DNA of 64,000 nt from an uncultured Bacteroidales bacterium (GTDB lineage: Bacteria > Bacteroidota > Bacteroidia > Bacteroidales > WCHB1-69). The stretch is from the NCBI GenBank assembly GCA_937949745.1, contig CALECM010000048.1, positions 1 through 64,000 on the forward strand, in the 5' to 3' direction. The notes under the pieces are model-generated. The model had not been told where the DNA came from and searched no databases. It was given only the letters and a program-made list of their open reading frames with translations. Position numbers and translations under genes: made by a program. Position 1 is the stretch's first letter. Every line of letters starts with the position of its first letter. Shown here piece by piece: positions 9,978-19,455 of the stretch.

Positions 9978-10271
9978 TTATATATTTTTTTCCACATTTA
10001 ACACAAAAGCCCTAAGCCCCTGCTCTACTGTCTGAGTATCCAGTTTATGAAGATATTCCAGGAATGTATCCACTTTTTCATCTTCTATAATAGTCCATAT
10101 CACTCCGTTCAGGGTGGGCCATGCGTGATCCCCGTAATGAGGGCTCCCGTTATTACTGCCGCGGCCGGCAACATTATCCCAGTAGGTAAATCCGCGGATA
10201 TCGTTTTTTTCCATGATCATCTTAATGATCTCATAATAGGCCTGGTTAAAAGTTATAAATACAGCTTTCAT
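9978..10271 (-). CDS. PG0541-family transporter-associated protein
   Basis: 97 residues from the ATG at 10271 (MKAVFITFNQAYYE); the reading frame extends upstream to 10295, but the family begins at the second Met. The fold should be a small ferredoxin-like or P-II-like alpha/beta domain (initial beta strand, helix, then a Gly/Asn/His-rich loop around GRGSNNGSPHYGD, then WTIIED). It directly follows the RND pump gene, the characteristic location of the PG0541 family in Bacteroidota. No enzymatic motif is visible. A regulatory or sensor role for the pump is plausible but unproven. Confidence 0.85.
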   Translation of the reverse strand: MKAVFITFNQAYYEIIKMIMEKNDIRGFTYWDNVAGRGSNNGSPHYGDHAWPTLNGVIWTIIEDEKVDTFLEYLHKLDTQTVEQGLRAFVLNVEKNI

Positions 10272-10390
10272 TGTGTGGTTGTTTTTTATGATCATAGGAG
10301 ATGCCTCGAAGATGAATTGAAATAACCTCTATAAATGACTTGTCTAAAAACGTCTTGTATCTTCATACGGCATCCCCTCGATCTCAATTA

Positions 10391-13300
10391 TTATTCTGTT
10401 AATGATTCCAATATTTTTATATTTCTTACTTCTTTTGCTTTACGACTCATTTTTCTTTTATTAATGAGGCAGTAAATAACCGGAACTAAAATTAAGGTAA
10501 TGAGCAGCGATAGGAAAAGTCCGCATGCCACGGTCATCCCCATGGACTGCCACATCTCGGATCCCTCACCTATGCCGATAGCCATAGGCAACATACCCAG
10601 AATAGTAGTCAAAGATGTCATCAGTACCGGGCGTAACCTTGATTTTCCGGCGGTAATAACGGCGGTATTCATGTCCATTCCACGTTCTATACAGAGTTTG
10701 ATATAATCCACCAGCACAATCCCGTTCTTTACTACTACACCCACAAGCACCAATACTCCGATCAGCGACATGACCCCAAAGGCGGTACCCGTAATTACAT
10801 GACCCAGGATCACGCCGGTCAGCGCAAAAGGAAGGGAGAACATGATAACGAAAGGATCGGAAAGGGAACCGAACTGGGAAGCCATCACAATAAATACCAG
10901 TACGATAATCAGGGCGAGCAAAGTAAAAAGTTCTCCGAATGTTTCCTGTTGATCCTTGTAAGAACCACTGATCTCACAGGTAATATTTTCCGGGATTTCA
11001 ATTTCGTTCAATGCCTTATCCGTAGCTTTAACCAGATCACTCATGGCATATCCCTGTGCCACAATACCGGAAACGGTCAGTACACGTTCCCTGTTCTTCC
11101 TTTCAATGGTAGGCGGAGTCATCTTTTCCACCACTTTTCCCACATCCCGGATACGAATACCTTTTCCTACATTATTGTAGACCATAATATTTTCGATCGA
11201 TTCGACCGTTTCCCTGAATTCAGGAGCAAAACGCACCTTGATTTTATATTCTTCGCCGTCTTCACGATAGTAGGAAGCCACGGCCCCGTAAATACGGTTT
11301 CGTAAATAGAATGAGACTGTAGATATATTCAATTCATTCAGTGCCAATTTTTCACGGTCAAAATCTACCTGTATTTCAGGAACATATTCACCACGACTGA
11401 TATTCACCTGAGAACATTCCGGCATATCTTTCATATATTCGGTCAAATTCGCCGCTACCTTATCCGTTTCATCGAAATTATAACCGTATATTTCCACATC
11501 TATCGCACTTTCACCCCCCGTTCCTCCTTTTTGTCCTCCGGCTAAAACCTCAAAATCCTTTAGTTCATCATACAGGGCCAGGTCATCACGCATCAGGTCG
11601 CAAATTTCTTTCATTCCCCGTTTACGATCTTCCAGATCCGTCAGCGTAATATTGTAAGATATAATATGCGAACCATTCTCGCTCATATTGGAAAATGCAT
11701 TATCCGCATCGGCCTGTCCTGTTGTGAGATTCAGCACCTTGATTTCAGGATACTTGTTCATGAATTCATCACTGATCTGCATGGCTACTTCTTGTGAAAC
11801 GGACTGTCTAGTACCGATCGGTAATTCTACGGTCATCCCTATACGGCCATTATCCGAAGCAGGAAAAAACTCTGTTTTGATGAAAGGAAATAACAGCAAG
11901 CTTCCGCCGAAAACACCCAAAGCAATGAATACAACCGTTTTACGATGATGAACGCCCCAATTCAACAACCGTCCGTAGGCCCTGTTAAGGGCTTCCAGTC
12001 CTTTCTCCACAGGTGTGAAGAAAAATACGTACAGTTTTCCTTTTTTATGATCCAATTTTAATAGTTTGGACGCCATCATGGGTATTAAGGTCATGGAAGC
12101 GATGAAGGAAAAAGCCATAATAATACTCACAATCCAGCCCAACTGACGGAAAAGGATTCCGGCCATACCCGATATCATGGTAAGCGGCAAGAATACGGAT
12201 AACATGGTCAACGCTGATGCCATTACCGAAGTAGAAACTTCCCGGGTACCATAAATAGCCGCCTGCCGGGGAGTACTGCCCCGTTGAATATGTGTGGTGA
12301 TATTTTCCAGTACCACGATCGAATCATCAACCACCATTCCGATCGCGAGTGAGAGAGCGGAAAGAGAAATGACATTAAGCGTATTCCCGGTGACTAGCAA
12401 ATATATAAAGGAGGTGATCAGGGAAATAGGGATTGCCGTAATGATAATCAGGGTGGCTTTCCATCTTCCGAGAAAGATAAATACTACTAAGAATACGATA
12501 ATCATGGTAATCATAATGGTTTCTGCCAAAGATCCCATCGTGTTCAGGATATTGGTCGAATTATCCATGATCATACCCAGTTCTATATCGGAAGGAAGGC
12601 TTTTTTGTATTTTAGGAAGCATCTCTTTTACCTCTTGCGCAATTTTCACGGAATTAGCTCCTGATTGTTTCTGGATCATGATCGTAGCTCCCCGTTTTCC
12701 ATTGGTATAAGATTCCTGAGCCCGTTCTTCCAGATGGTCTTCTACTTTGGCCACATCCCTAAGAAAAACACTCTTGCCACCTCTTACCCCTACCACAAGG
12801 TCGAGCATTTCCGCGGCCTTCGTGAACTCACCTTCCACGCGGAAAGTATAGGTATTGTTGCCCATATCGAGATTCCCGGCGGAAGTATTACGGTTTTCCG
12901 CACCGATCACCTGGGTAACGGTTTCGATGGTCAATCCGTAAGCTTCCAGTTTATAGGGGTCGCAATAGACATTGATCTCGCGTTGCGCCGTTCCCGAAAT
13001 AGAGACGGTCCCGACCCCATTGATACGGGCTAAAGGGTTACCTACCTTATCATCCAAAATCTTATATAAAGCATTGGTACTTCTGTCGGCCGTAACCGAA
13101 AGTAGCATAATCGGAATATCGTCCGCGCCGAACTTAAAAATGATTGGATTTTCCACATCATCCGGCAATGAAGACTTGACAAGGTCTAATTTATCCCTCA
13201 CATCGTTAGTGGCTGATTCTATATCGATACCATGTTCGAATTCAAGTCCTACTACGGAAGCATTTTCCCTTGAGCTGGAAGTAATATTTTTCAGGTTACT

Positions 13301-13522
13301 AACGCCGTTAAGTACATTTTCAAGAGGCCTTGTGACATTATTCTCCACATCGGAAGCGCCTGCCCCGGGATAGATCGTCATGACCATAATGGCATTCTCA
13401 TCCATCTTCGGAAGAAGGTCGACAGACAGTTTCGAGAAAGAGAAGAGTCCGAAGATAATCACAGCTACAAAGCATAAAGCAGTGGCTACCGGATTTTTTA
13501 CTGCCGTTGAATATAATTTCAT
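10391..13522 (-). CDS. RND efflux transporter permease (AcrB/MexB/CzcA superfamily)
   Basis: 1043 residues, the usual length for an RND inner-membrane pump. It has 12 expected membrane segments in the duplicated 1+5 arrangement with two large periplasmic loops. The proton-relay pair DD lies in TM4 (Asp399-Asp400, in GMVVDDSIVVLEN). The second half has the matching VVVKNGIVLVDY segment. The sequence is closer to hydrophobe/amphiphile pumps than to metal CzcA pumps, but substrate cannot be read from it. It is preceded by the adaptor (22 bp gap) and TolC genes and followed by the PG0541 gene, so it forms a tripartite drug-type efflux system under the adjacent TetR regulator. Confidence 0.97.
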   Translation of the reverse strand: MKLYSTAVKNPVATALCFVAVIIFGLFSFSKLSVDLLPKMDENAIMVMTIYPGAGASDVENNVTRPLENVLNGVSNLKNITSSSRENASVVGLEFEHGIDIESATNDVRDKLDLVKSSLPDDVENPIIFKFGADDIPIMLLSVTADRSTNALYKILDDKVGNPLARINGVGTVSISGTAQREINVYCDPYKLEAYGLTIETVTQVIGAENRNTSAGNLDMGNNTYTFRVEGEFTKAAEMLDLVVGVRGGKSVFLRDVAKVEDHLEERAQESYTNGKRGATIMIQKQSGANSVKIAQEVKEMLPKIQKSLPSDIELGMIMDNSTNILNTMGSLAETIMITMIIVFLVVFIFLGRWKATLIIITAIPISLITSFIYLLVTGNTLNVISLSALSLAIGMVVDDSIVVLENITTHIQRGSTPRQAAIYGTREVSTSVMASALTMLSVFLPLTMISGMAGILFRQLGWIVSIIMAFSFIASMTLIPMMASKLLKLDHKKGKLYVFFFTPVEKGLEALNRAYGRLLNWGVHHRKTVVFIALGVFGGSLLLFPFIKTEFFPASDNGRIGMTVELPIGTRQSVSQEVAMQISDEFMNKYPEIKVLNLTTGQADADNAFSNMSENGSHIISYNITLTDLEDRKRGMKEICDLMRDDLALYDELKDFEVLAGGQKGGTGGESAIDVEIYGYNFDETDKVAANLTEYMKDMPECSQVNISRGEYVPEIQVDFDREKLALNELNISTVSFYLRNRIYGAVASYYREDGEEYKIKVRFAPEFRETVESIENIMVYNNVGKGIRIRDVGKVVEKMTPPTIERKNRERVLTVSGIVAQGYAMSDLVKATDKALNEIEIPENITCEISGSYKDQQETFGELFTLLALIIVLVFIVMASQFGSLSDPFVIMFSLPFALTGVILGHVITGTAFGVMSLIGVLVLVGVVVKNGIVLVDYIKLCIERGMDMNTAVITAGKSRLRPVLMTSLTTILGMLPMAIGIGEGSEMWQSMGMTVACGLFLSLLITLILVPVIYCLINKRKMSRKAKEVRNIKILESLTE

Positions 13523-13544
13523 AACTCCTTGATTTTAAAGATGA

Positions 13545-14564
13545 TTAATTAATAATTTCCACGCTTACCCCATTATCCAGCCGACTTTGTCCCGTAAGCA
13601 CTACGACTTCCCCTTCTGCCAGACCGTCCAAGACTTCAAACTCATCGCCAATTCTTCGTCCGTAAATAATTTTACGGTATTTCGCTTTGGAATTCTTAAT
13701 CACATACACGAAATTATCAGCCGATCCGGATTGTTTCTGGATGGCTTTATCCGGAATTAAAACACGTTGCCTCGAACCGTAATTGAAAGTTACGCGGGCA
13801 AACATTCCGGGAATTATCTTTTCGTTATGATTCGGTATTTTAACTTCCACAGGAAAAGTTCTGGTAGCCGGATCAATGGAGGGATGTATCAAAGCCACCG
13901 ATCCTTTAAATACTTCATTTTCATAAGTATCAAAAGAAACGTCTACTTCCATCCCTTTTTTAATCCGGGTAAAAAGAGCTTCCGATACATGTACGACCAA
14001 CTTAACGGGACGAATTTGTTCCACCACATAGAGCGGCATTCCCATTCCATACATATCCCCGCTGTCATAATTCCGTTTGGTTACAATGCCGCTGATAGGA
14101 CTTGTAAGGTAGGTATTCTCCATTAGATTCTGGTAGGATGCCGTAGAAAGTTCGTAAGCCAATTTACGGGCTTCCCATTCCGCTTTGGAGACACCTCCGC
14201 TTTTGTAAAGACGGTCGGTTCTCTCAAATTGCATCTTGTCGTTTTCCATTTGCAGTTTAGTCTGGTTCAGGTTGACAAGATCCATCTCCGCCAGTTTTTG
14301 CCCTTTGACCACATGATCCCCGACTTCCACAAAGGTTTTGACGATTCTCACTGCCATCTGCGGGGCAATATTATTGGTTACTTCAGCCTCAACCGTAGCA
14401 GTGAAAGTACCTATCTGGTCCACCGGGGCGGAAACCAACGTGGCTACCTGCACCCTTACTTTCTGATCTTCCTCCATTTGCGATTGTTCTTGCTTCTGTT
14501 TACAAGAGGTTATCAATAATAATGTGAAGCAGGGCAATAACTTGATTAGATTGAATGTTCTCAT
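13545..14564 (-). CDS. RND efflux periplasmic adaptor (membrane fusion protein)
   Basis: 339 residues. The N-terminus is a lipoprotein signal ending ITSC with the lipidated Cys at 21. The order is the typical one: first lipoyl half, a short coiled-coil hairpin (about 95-135; short compared with AcrA), second lipoyl half with PISGIVTKR, beta-barrel, and membrane-proximal domain ending in GLAEGEVVVLTGQSRL. It bridges the pump and TolC across the periplasm. It is 22 bp upstream of the pump gene and 12 bp downstream of tolC on the minus strand. Confidence 0.96.
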   Translation of the reverse strand: MRTFNLIKLLPCFTLLLITSCKQKQEQSQMEEDQKVRVQVATLVSAPVDQIGTFTATVEAEVTNNIAPQMAVRIVKTFVEVGDHVVKGQKLAEMDLVNLNQTKLQMENDKMQFERTDRLYKSGGVSKAEWEARKLAYELSTASYQNLMENTYLTSPISGIVTKRNYDSGDMYGMGMPLYVVEQIRPVKLVVHVSEALFTRIKKGMEVDVSFDTYENEVFKGSVALIHPSIDPATRTFPVEVKIPNHNEKIIPGMFARVTFNYGSRQRVLIPDKAIQKQSGSADNFVYVIKNSKAKYRKIIYGRRIGDEFEVLDGLAEGEVVVLTGQSRLDNGVSVEIIN

Positions 14565-14576
14565 ATTTCAATATAT

Positions 14577-15911
14577 TTATTTGTTTCCGATTAGTTTTTC
14601 TAATGATGATTTGGCTATCAGGTAATTATAGATGGCATGATTCAGATTAAGCCTGGCTTGGGTTAATGATAACTGTGAATCGTTGATCTCCAGAATCGTA
14701 CCCCCTCCAGAATTATACCTTTCGAGTGAAATCGCATATCCTTTTTCGGATTGTACTACTCCAGCACGGGCGGCATGGTACTGCTTGATACTGGTTGCCA
14801 TCTGGTCTTCGGCCTGTTTGACCGCGACATGCAGATTTCGTTCCACATCCAGTCGTTGCAAAGCCAACTGATTTATACTGATCTGAGTCTGTTTCACGTC
14901 ATGCAGTCGTTGTCCTCCGGAAAAAATAGGAATGGATAATGTTAAGCCCAACATAGAATAAGGATCCCAATTGTAATTTCTGAATTTCCAGTCGTTACTC
15001 ATGGAATTCCACATATAATTAAAAGAGAGGTAGAGGGAAGGATAATATTGGGCCAGCCTCATCTGCTTTACTCTTTTTAACTGTAATTGCTGGATCTCAA
15101 TTTGCTTCAACATACTGTTATTTTCTAAAGAAGATCCGGACGGGACGACATCTTCCAGAATTTCAACTTCATGATCGGCAAGCGCTCCCAGGCATTGCAC
15201 CGGGCTTTCCAAATCCAATCCTAATAATGCTTTCAAATACCAATGTGCAAGGATCAGGGTATTCTCCGCATCATAGAGTTTCGGTTCTGCATTTTTTACG
15301 TTCACATCAGCCCTGATATAATCATATTCCGCATACAATCCCTCTTCATACTTCTGCCTGATGTGATTGTAATTATCAAGTGCATTGTCGTATACTTCCT
15401 TATAAACCTGGTAAGCGTCTTTTGCCAGTAAAACGCCATAGAAAGCACTCTTCACCTGGTCCGTCATTTCGGTACGTGATGAATGTGCTTTTTCTATGGC
15501 TAATTCTACATCGTAAGCACTAACCTTGAGCCCTTTCCACATCACGGCGGACACTAAAGGCATGGAAGCGGAAAAACCCAGGCTCCAATTATGGTCGCGA
15601 CCTACCGGCATTCCTTCGTCCATGCCGGGAATACCATCCAGGTACATAACCTGCTTAGCCACCGCAAGCTGGTAATTTCCGTTAAAATCAATCTGCGGGA
15701 AGAGAGCACCATAGCCACTGTTTTTAACATACTGCTGTTTTACGATTTCCTGATCTGCTATTTTTACTGTAATATTTTCGCTCAACGCGATTTTTAGCGC
15801 ATCATCCAAAGTGATCCTGAGGGTATCGCCCGGAGATGAAGCACCTAATTCCAAATTCACCGCTGCTAAAAATATCATAGTCAATAACCAATCTTTCTTT
15901 GATTTTTTCAT
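14577..15911 (-). CDS. TolC-family outer membrane efflux protein
   Basis: About 444 residues from the ATG at 15911, which begins a signal peptide (MKKSKKDWLLTMIFLAAV); a start at 15944 would overlap the TetR gene and adds 11 residues. Two homologous halves each contain long helical coiled-coil hairpins and beta strands. The sequence is typical of OEP/TolC proteins (TLDDALKIALSENITV at the front, TILEINDSQLSLTQARLN near the end). It forms the outer-membrane channel of the tripartite pump. The start lies 22 bp after the end of the TetR gene, so the regulator and pump are likely in one transcript. Confidence 0.95.
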   Translation of the reverse strand: MKKSKKDWLLTMIFLAAVNLELGASSPGDTLRITLDDALKIALSENITVKIADQEIVKQQYVKNSGYGALFPQIDFNGNYQLAVAKQVMYLDGIPGMDEGMPVGRDHNWSLGFSASMPLVSAVMWKGLKVSAYDVELAIEKAHSSRTEMTDQVKSAFYGVLLAKDAYQVYKEVYDNALDNYNHIRQKYEEGLYAEYDYIRADVNVKNAEPKLYDAENTLILAHWYLKALLGLDLESPVQCLGALADHEVEILEDVVPSGSSLENNSMLKQIEIQQLQLKRVKQMRLAQYYPSLYLSFNYMWNSMSNDWKFRNYNWDPYSMLGLTLSIPIFSGGQRLHDVKQTQISINQLALQRLDVERNLHVAVKQAEDQMATSIKQYHAARAGVVQSEKGYAISLERYNSGGGTILEINDSQLSLTQARLNLNHAIYNYLIAKSSLEKLIGNK

Positions 15912-15933
15912 GGTTTGCTTTTTTAATAAAGTT

Positions 15934-16515
15934 TTATTCTTCACAATGAGTGGGCGTCAATATCCGGAGTATCTCGACTCCTCCTTTTCCCGTCAAAATA
16001 TTTTGCAGGAATGTAATCATTACAAAATGCTGATTTTTAAAGGGAGTATTGTCTAATTCTTCTATAAATATGTACACCAGATTTTCATAATTTACACCGG
16101 ATATGAAATAACCCTCTTTGGAACCCTGATACAGGTAATTTTTACAAATTTCTCTTATTTGCCCCCTAAACTCCGCTATAATCTCTTCCGTTTCAGGATA
16201 ATAGGACAGGTCTTTATAGAACAAGGGACAATTAGACCGGGAATAGCGAAATACAATGATGCAGGTTTGGATAAATTTCTCTAACGGTGATATAGACTGG
16301 TTTATCAGATTCCTAAGAGATTTTCCAATATGATTTATTTCCATTAAAGTACAATCCAACAGTAATCCCGACTTATTACCAAACTCTTTTTCAAGGTCTT
16401 CCAGAGATGAAGAAGTTTCACCGGCAATATCTTTAAGACTAATATTTTTGATTCCATGACGGGAGAAAAGTGACATCGCGACTTTCACGGTCCGTTCTTT
16501 TTTTAATTTTTCCAT
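15934..16515 (-). CDS. TetR/AcrR-family transcriptional regulator
   Basis: 193 residues. The N-terminal helix-turn-helix covers about residues 8-52 (AMSLFSRHGIKNISLKDIA then EKEFGNKSGLL), with an all-helical ligand-binding remainder. It leads the efflux operon, reading in the same direction as TolC, adaptor and pump. By analogy with AcrR-type regulators it probably represses its own operon and is relieved by a small ligand. The ligand is unknown. A -7 box (TACTTTTG) is visible 29-36 bp upstream of the start. Confidence 0.92.
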   Translation of the reverse strand: MEKLKKERTVKVAMSLFSRHGIKNISLKDIAGETSSSLEDLEKEFGNKSGLLLDCTLMEINHIGKSLRNLINQSISPLEKFIQTCIIVFRYSRSNCPLFYKDLSYYPETEEIIAEFRGQIREICKNYLYQGSKEGYFISGVNYENLVYIFIEELDNTPFKNQHFVMITFLQNILTGKGGVEILRILTPTHCEE

Positions 16516-16543
16516 AGCATCCTTGTTAATTTATTTGATGAAG

Positions 16544-16551
16544 CAAAAGTA
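16544..16551 (-). promoter_or_regulatory. Bacteroidota -7 box for TetR-efflux operon
   Basis: Minus-strand TACTTTTG, an exact TAnnTTTG match, giving a predicted leader of about 20 nt before the TetR ATG at 16515. No confident -33 box was found. Confidence 0.45.
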
Positions 16552-16827
16552 AAGTGAAGCCAGGATGGAATGAAGGTTCATTTTTTCTTAAAATTGGTTC
16601 AAAAAAGATAAAAAATAAAGATATCGTACTAAAATCGTTAAAAAATGATTCAAATTGGTATATTTTTGATTTTTAAGGGCTAGAAATTTCAGTACAACCT
16701 ATTTTTCAAAGACCGATAAATTATATTTTTCTGATCTAATTCCATTTTCATATTCCTCCTTTATAATTCAAAATAAATTTGATAATTATTTAACAAATGT
16801 ATTACATGACTAATTGCCGATAAAAAG

Positions 16828-16835
16828 TATCTTTG
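16828..16835 (+). promoter_or_regulatory. Bacteroidota -7 box just before AraC start
   Basis: TATCTTTG, an exact match to TAnnTTTG, ends 11 bp before the ATG at 16847. The predicted transcript would have only about 5 nt of leader, so it may be nearly leaderless. Confidence 0.5.
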
Positions 16836-16846
16836 TTTTTTAGATT

Positions 16847-17755
16847 ATGAGATCAGATCATTATATATATGAGGTTTCCCTGGATGAATTTATCAGAACC
16901 AGTTCATTCAATGAGATATTTGATAATGAATTGGTCATCATTGAAGTAAAGGGAGAAAACGCAAAAGAGTTACGGGACCATCCTCCTTTTCATCTGAATG
17001 CTTTTTCCATTCTGCTGGCTTCCCAGGGTGAATTTTCTTTAAAAATTGATTACCTGAGTTACCGGCTGAAAGCGAATATGGGATTACAGATCATTAATTA
17101 CCATGTATGGGAAGGAATTCATTGGACTCCTGATTTCAGGGGTTACCATATCGTAATTTCCCATGATCTACTGTCTCTCACGATTAAAGAATCAAATGAA
17201 AAATCGCAAAAACTCGTACAAGGTCAAATTCCGCCTCTTGTAGAATATGAAGAAAAAGAAATGCGGCGGCTGTTGAATATTATTGAAAGAATGAGCGGTT
17301 ATATTGCCGAAAAAGACCATCTTTTCCGGGAAATACTGGTTAAGAATGAATTGAGTACATTCCTTTATGAAATGATGAACATTAACCTGAAAAAGAATAT
17401 TCCCAATGTATCGGATGGTCCCCTTAATCTCCGGGATGAGATCCTCGGAAAGTTTATTGAATTACTTGTAATCCATTGCAGGAAAGAACATGAAGTTTCA
17501 TTCTATGCCACCAAATTATGCATCACTCCGACTTATCTTTCCAGAACCATAAAATGCTTCAGCGGTAAAACAGCTAACAAATGGATCAGTAATGCCATCA
17601 TTGCGGAAGCCAAGATGCTTTTACGGAAACCGGATTCATCGGTACAGGAAGTAGCTGATGAATTGTACTTTTCAGATCAATCCGCTTTCGGAAAATTCTT
17701 CAAAAAACATACAGGAAAATCCCCGTTAGAGTATAAAAAAAATCGAAGCTCCTAG
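16847..17755 (+). CDS. AraC-family transcriptional regulator
   Basis: 302 residues. The C-terminal about 100 residues form the two-HTH AraC DNA-binding domain, with ATKLCITPTYLSRTIK in the first motif and VQEVADELYFSDQSAFGKFF plus HTGKSPLEYKK in the second. The N-terminal part is a beta-rich sensing domain (about 30-120) that may be a divergent cupin. It is divergent from the TetR-efflux operon and upstream of the DUF5687 ABC genes, so it could control either neighbour. The target is not determined. Confidence 0.93.
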   Translation: MRSDHYIYEVSLDEFIRTSSFNEIFDNELVIIEVKGENAKELRDHPPFHLNAFSILLASQGEFSLKIDYLSYRLKANMGLQIINYHVWEGIHWTPDFRGYHIVISHDLLSLTIKESNEKSQKLVQGQIPPLVEYEEKEMRRLLNIIERMSGYIAEKDHLFREILVKNELSTFLYEMMNINLKKNIPNVSDGPLNLRDEILGKFIELLVIHCRKEHEVSFYATKLCITPTYLSRTIKCFSGKTANKWISNAIIAEAKMLLRKPDSSVQEVADELYFSDQSAFGKFFKKHTGKSPLEYKKNRSS

Positions 17756-17817
17756 TTTAGATCCTTCTCTGAAAATTAAAAAAGACATGTTTCTTGTATA
17801 ATCGTATCATTTTTTAC

Positions 17818-17825
17818 TATATTTG
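17818..17825 (+). promoter_or_regulatory. Promoter for DUF5687/ABC genes
   Basis: TATATTTG matches TAnnTTTG, with a CTTG about 21 bp upstream (17793-17796) as a plausible weak -33 element. It would give a leader of about 90 nt before 17925. Confidence 0.45.
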
Positions 17826-17924
17826 CTCCATTGATGGATAAAGGGAGATCAATAATAACCATATTTTATAAATAAAAGGCTAACCGCTTTAGTTTTACAA
17901 TAAGACAGTAAACAACCGAAGAGA

Positions 17925-19421
17925 ATGACTATGTTACAACGTGAACTGCAAAAACACCAATGGAAAGCCTTTGTCCGGCATCCCGCTTTTCAGAAAAATA
18001 TAATCTTAAAAGTGTTTATGGGAATATGCTTTGCCATATTGGGAGCCGAATTCTTTCTGTTAGGATTATTTTTGGACCGGCTGCTGCTTCAAACCGGACT
18101 CGGCGATAATGCCATCGACATATTCAATTCCGCGCTTTTATATTTGTTGCTTTTTGATTTTACGATCAAATATATCTTTAAAAAGCTGAAATCGATGCAG
18201 ATAGCGCCTTATCTCACACTTCCCGTAAAACGAAAGAACTTATTTAACTTCCTGCTTATCAAAGAATTTTCCAATATCTGGAATCTATACTTCCTTTTCC
18301 TGGTGGTACCGTTCGCTTTCCGGAGCATCACTCCTGATTTTGGTTTCTTTGCCGCTCTATCGTATATCATTTTTTTCTATTCGCTTTGTATCGGCAACAG
18401 CCTTTTGGTAAATGCAGCCGATTATATTTCTAAAAGGAAAGCATGGTTTGTCATCATACCCTTTATCGCGGTAGCGGCCATTATTGGAATTGCTGTGATT
18501 CCCAATGTTCATTTTGGCATATTTACGGTAAAACTGGGACAGTGGATACTACATCACAATCTTCTGGTATGGATTTGCCAGCTTCTTATTCTGGCCGGAT
18601 TATGGCTTTGGAACCTCTCGCTAATGAGGGAAGGCTTGTACCGCGAACTGCAAGGCAAAAAAGTATCCTCCAAATCCAGGCTGTTCAATATTTCGTTTTT
18701 AGACCGATTCGGGGAAATCGGGAATTTTATAAATCTGGAAATTAAAATGTTATGGCGTGCTAAACGCTTAAAGCAGCAATTATTCGCTCTGGTGATGATA
18801 CAGCTGTTTTTCTACTTTATTCTCTATTCTTCAGCAGCTTCCGAATCTTATAACTTTTTCAATTTGTTGTTCTTCGGGATTTTCTCTTTAGGAGGCCTCG
18901 GATTGATCATGTCACAAGTAATGTTCACGGCGGAGTCTTCTTTTTTCGACGGGTTAATGGCCCGAAACCATTCGCTGATCAATATGCTGAAAGGAAAATA
19001 TTATCTTTACGTTGCTTACGGATTTCTTGTGGCTTTACTCATGATGATTCCGGTGGCCCATGGAAAACTAACATTTCTTTTCGTGATCTCTTTGTTTTTT
19101 TATACCAGCGGATTGGTATTTTTCGGGATGTTTCAGAATGCCGTTTACAATAAAAGTTACATGGATCTTTTCGACGGCGGAATGATGAACTGGAAAGGCA
19201 CCTCCGGAAATATGGTGGTAACCACTCTTCTGGGTATGCTCTTGCCGTTTATACTGGTTTTTATCATCCACGTGATATTTTCCCTTAAGGTTACCTGTTA
19301 CTTTATGTTGATAACCGGATTGGTTTTCACCCTTACGCATAATATTTGGCTGAAATGGATATACAAACGTTTCCTGAAACGGAAATATACGAATATGGAA
19401 GGTTTCCGAAGCAATACCTAA
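17925..19421 (+). CDS. DUF5687-family ABC permease-like membrane protein
   Basis: 498 residues with at least ten hydrophobic segments spread along the chain. The start is ATG at 17925, with a second in-frame ATG at 17931 (MLQREL). The sequence matches my recollection of DUF5687 in Bacteroidota, membrane proteins that act as the permease for an adjacent ABC ATPase. A short amphipathic interface helix precedes the first membrane segment, and a large cytoplasmic region lies near residues 235-285. The ATPase gene starts 34 bp downstream. The substrate is unknown; related systems include peptide or antibiotic exporters. Confidence 0.88.
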   Translation: MTMLQRELQKHQWKAFVRHPAFQKNIILKVFMGICFAILGAEFFLLGLFLDRLLLQTGLGDNAIDIFNSALLYLLLFDFTIKYIFKKLKSMQIAPYLTLPVKRKNLFNFLLIKEFSNIWNLYFLFLVVPFAFRSITPDFGFFAALSYIIFFYSLCIGNSLLVNAADYISKRKAWFVIIPFIAVAAIIGIAVIPNVHFGIFTVKLGQWILHHNLLVWICQLLILAGLWLWNLSLMREGLYRELQGKKVSSKSRLFNISFLDRFGEIGNFINLEIKMLWRAKRLKQQLFALVMIQLFFYFILYSSAASESYNFFNLLFFGIFSLGGLGLIMSQVMFTAESSFFDGLMARNHSLINMLKGKYYLYVAYGFLVALLMMIPVAHGKLTFLFVISLFFYTSGLVFFGMFQNAVYNKSYMDLFDGGMMNWKGTSGNMVVTTLLGMLLPFILVFIIHVIFSLKVTCYFMLITGLVFTLTHNIWLKWIYKRFLKRKYTNMEGFRSNT

Positions 19422-19455
19422 ACAAATGCAAACATTACAAGTAAAATCAAAGATT

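Larger units (their letters stand above)
16516..16846. other. Divergent regulatory region between TetR and AraC genes
   Basis: 331 bp, AT-rich, with promoters firing both ways (boxes at 16544-16551 minus and 16828-16835 plus). Any TetR operator should lie near 16530-16560, but I see no convincing palindrome there. Confidence 0.5.

Noticed and set aside
10799..11305. 168-residue plus-strand frame inside the RND pump
   Set aside because: Antisense to a clear coding gene, no family, and no promoter.
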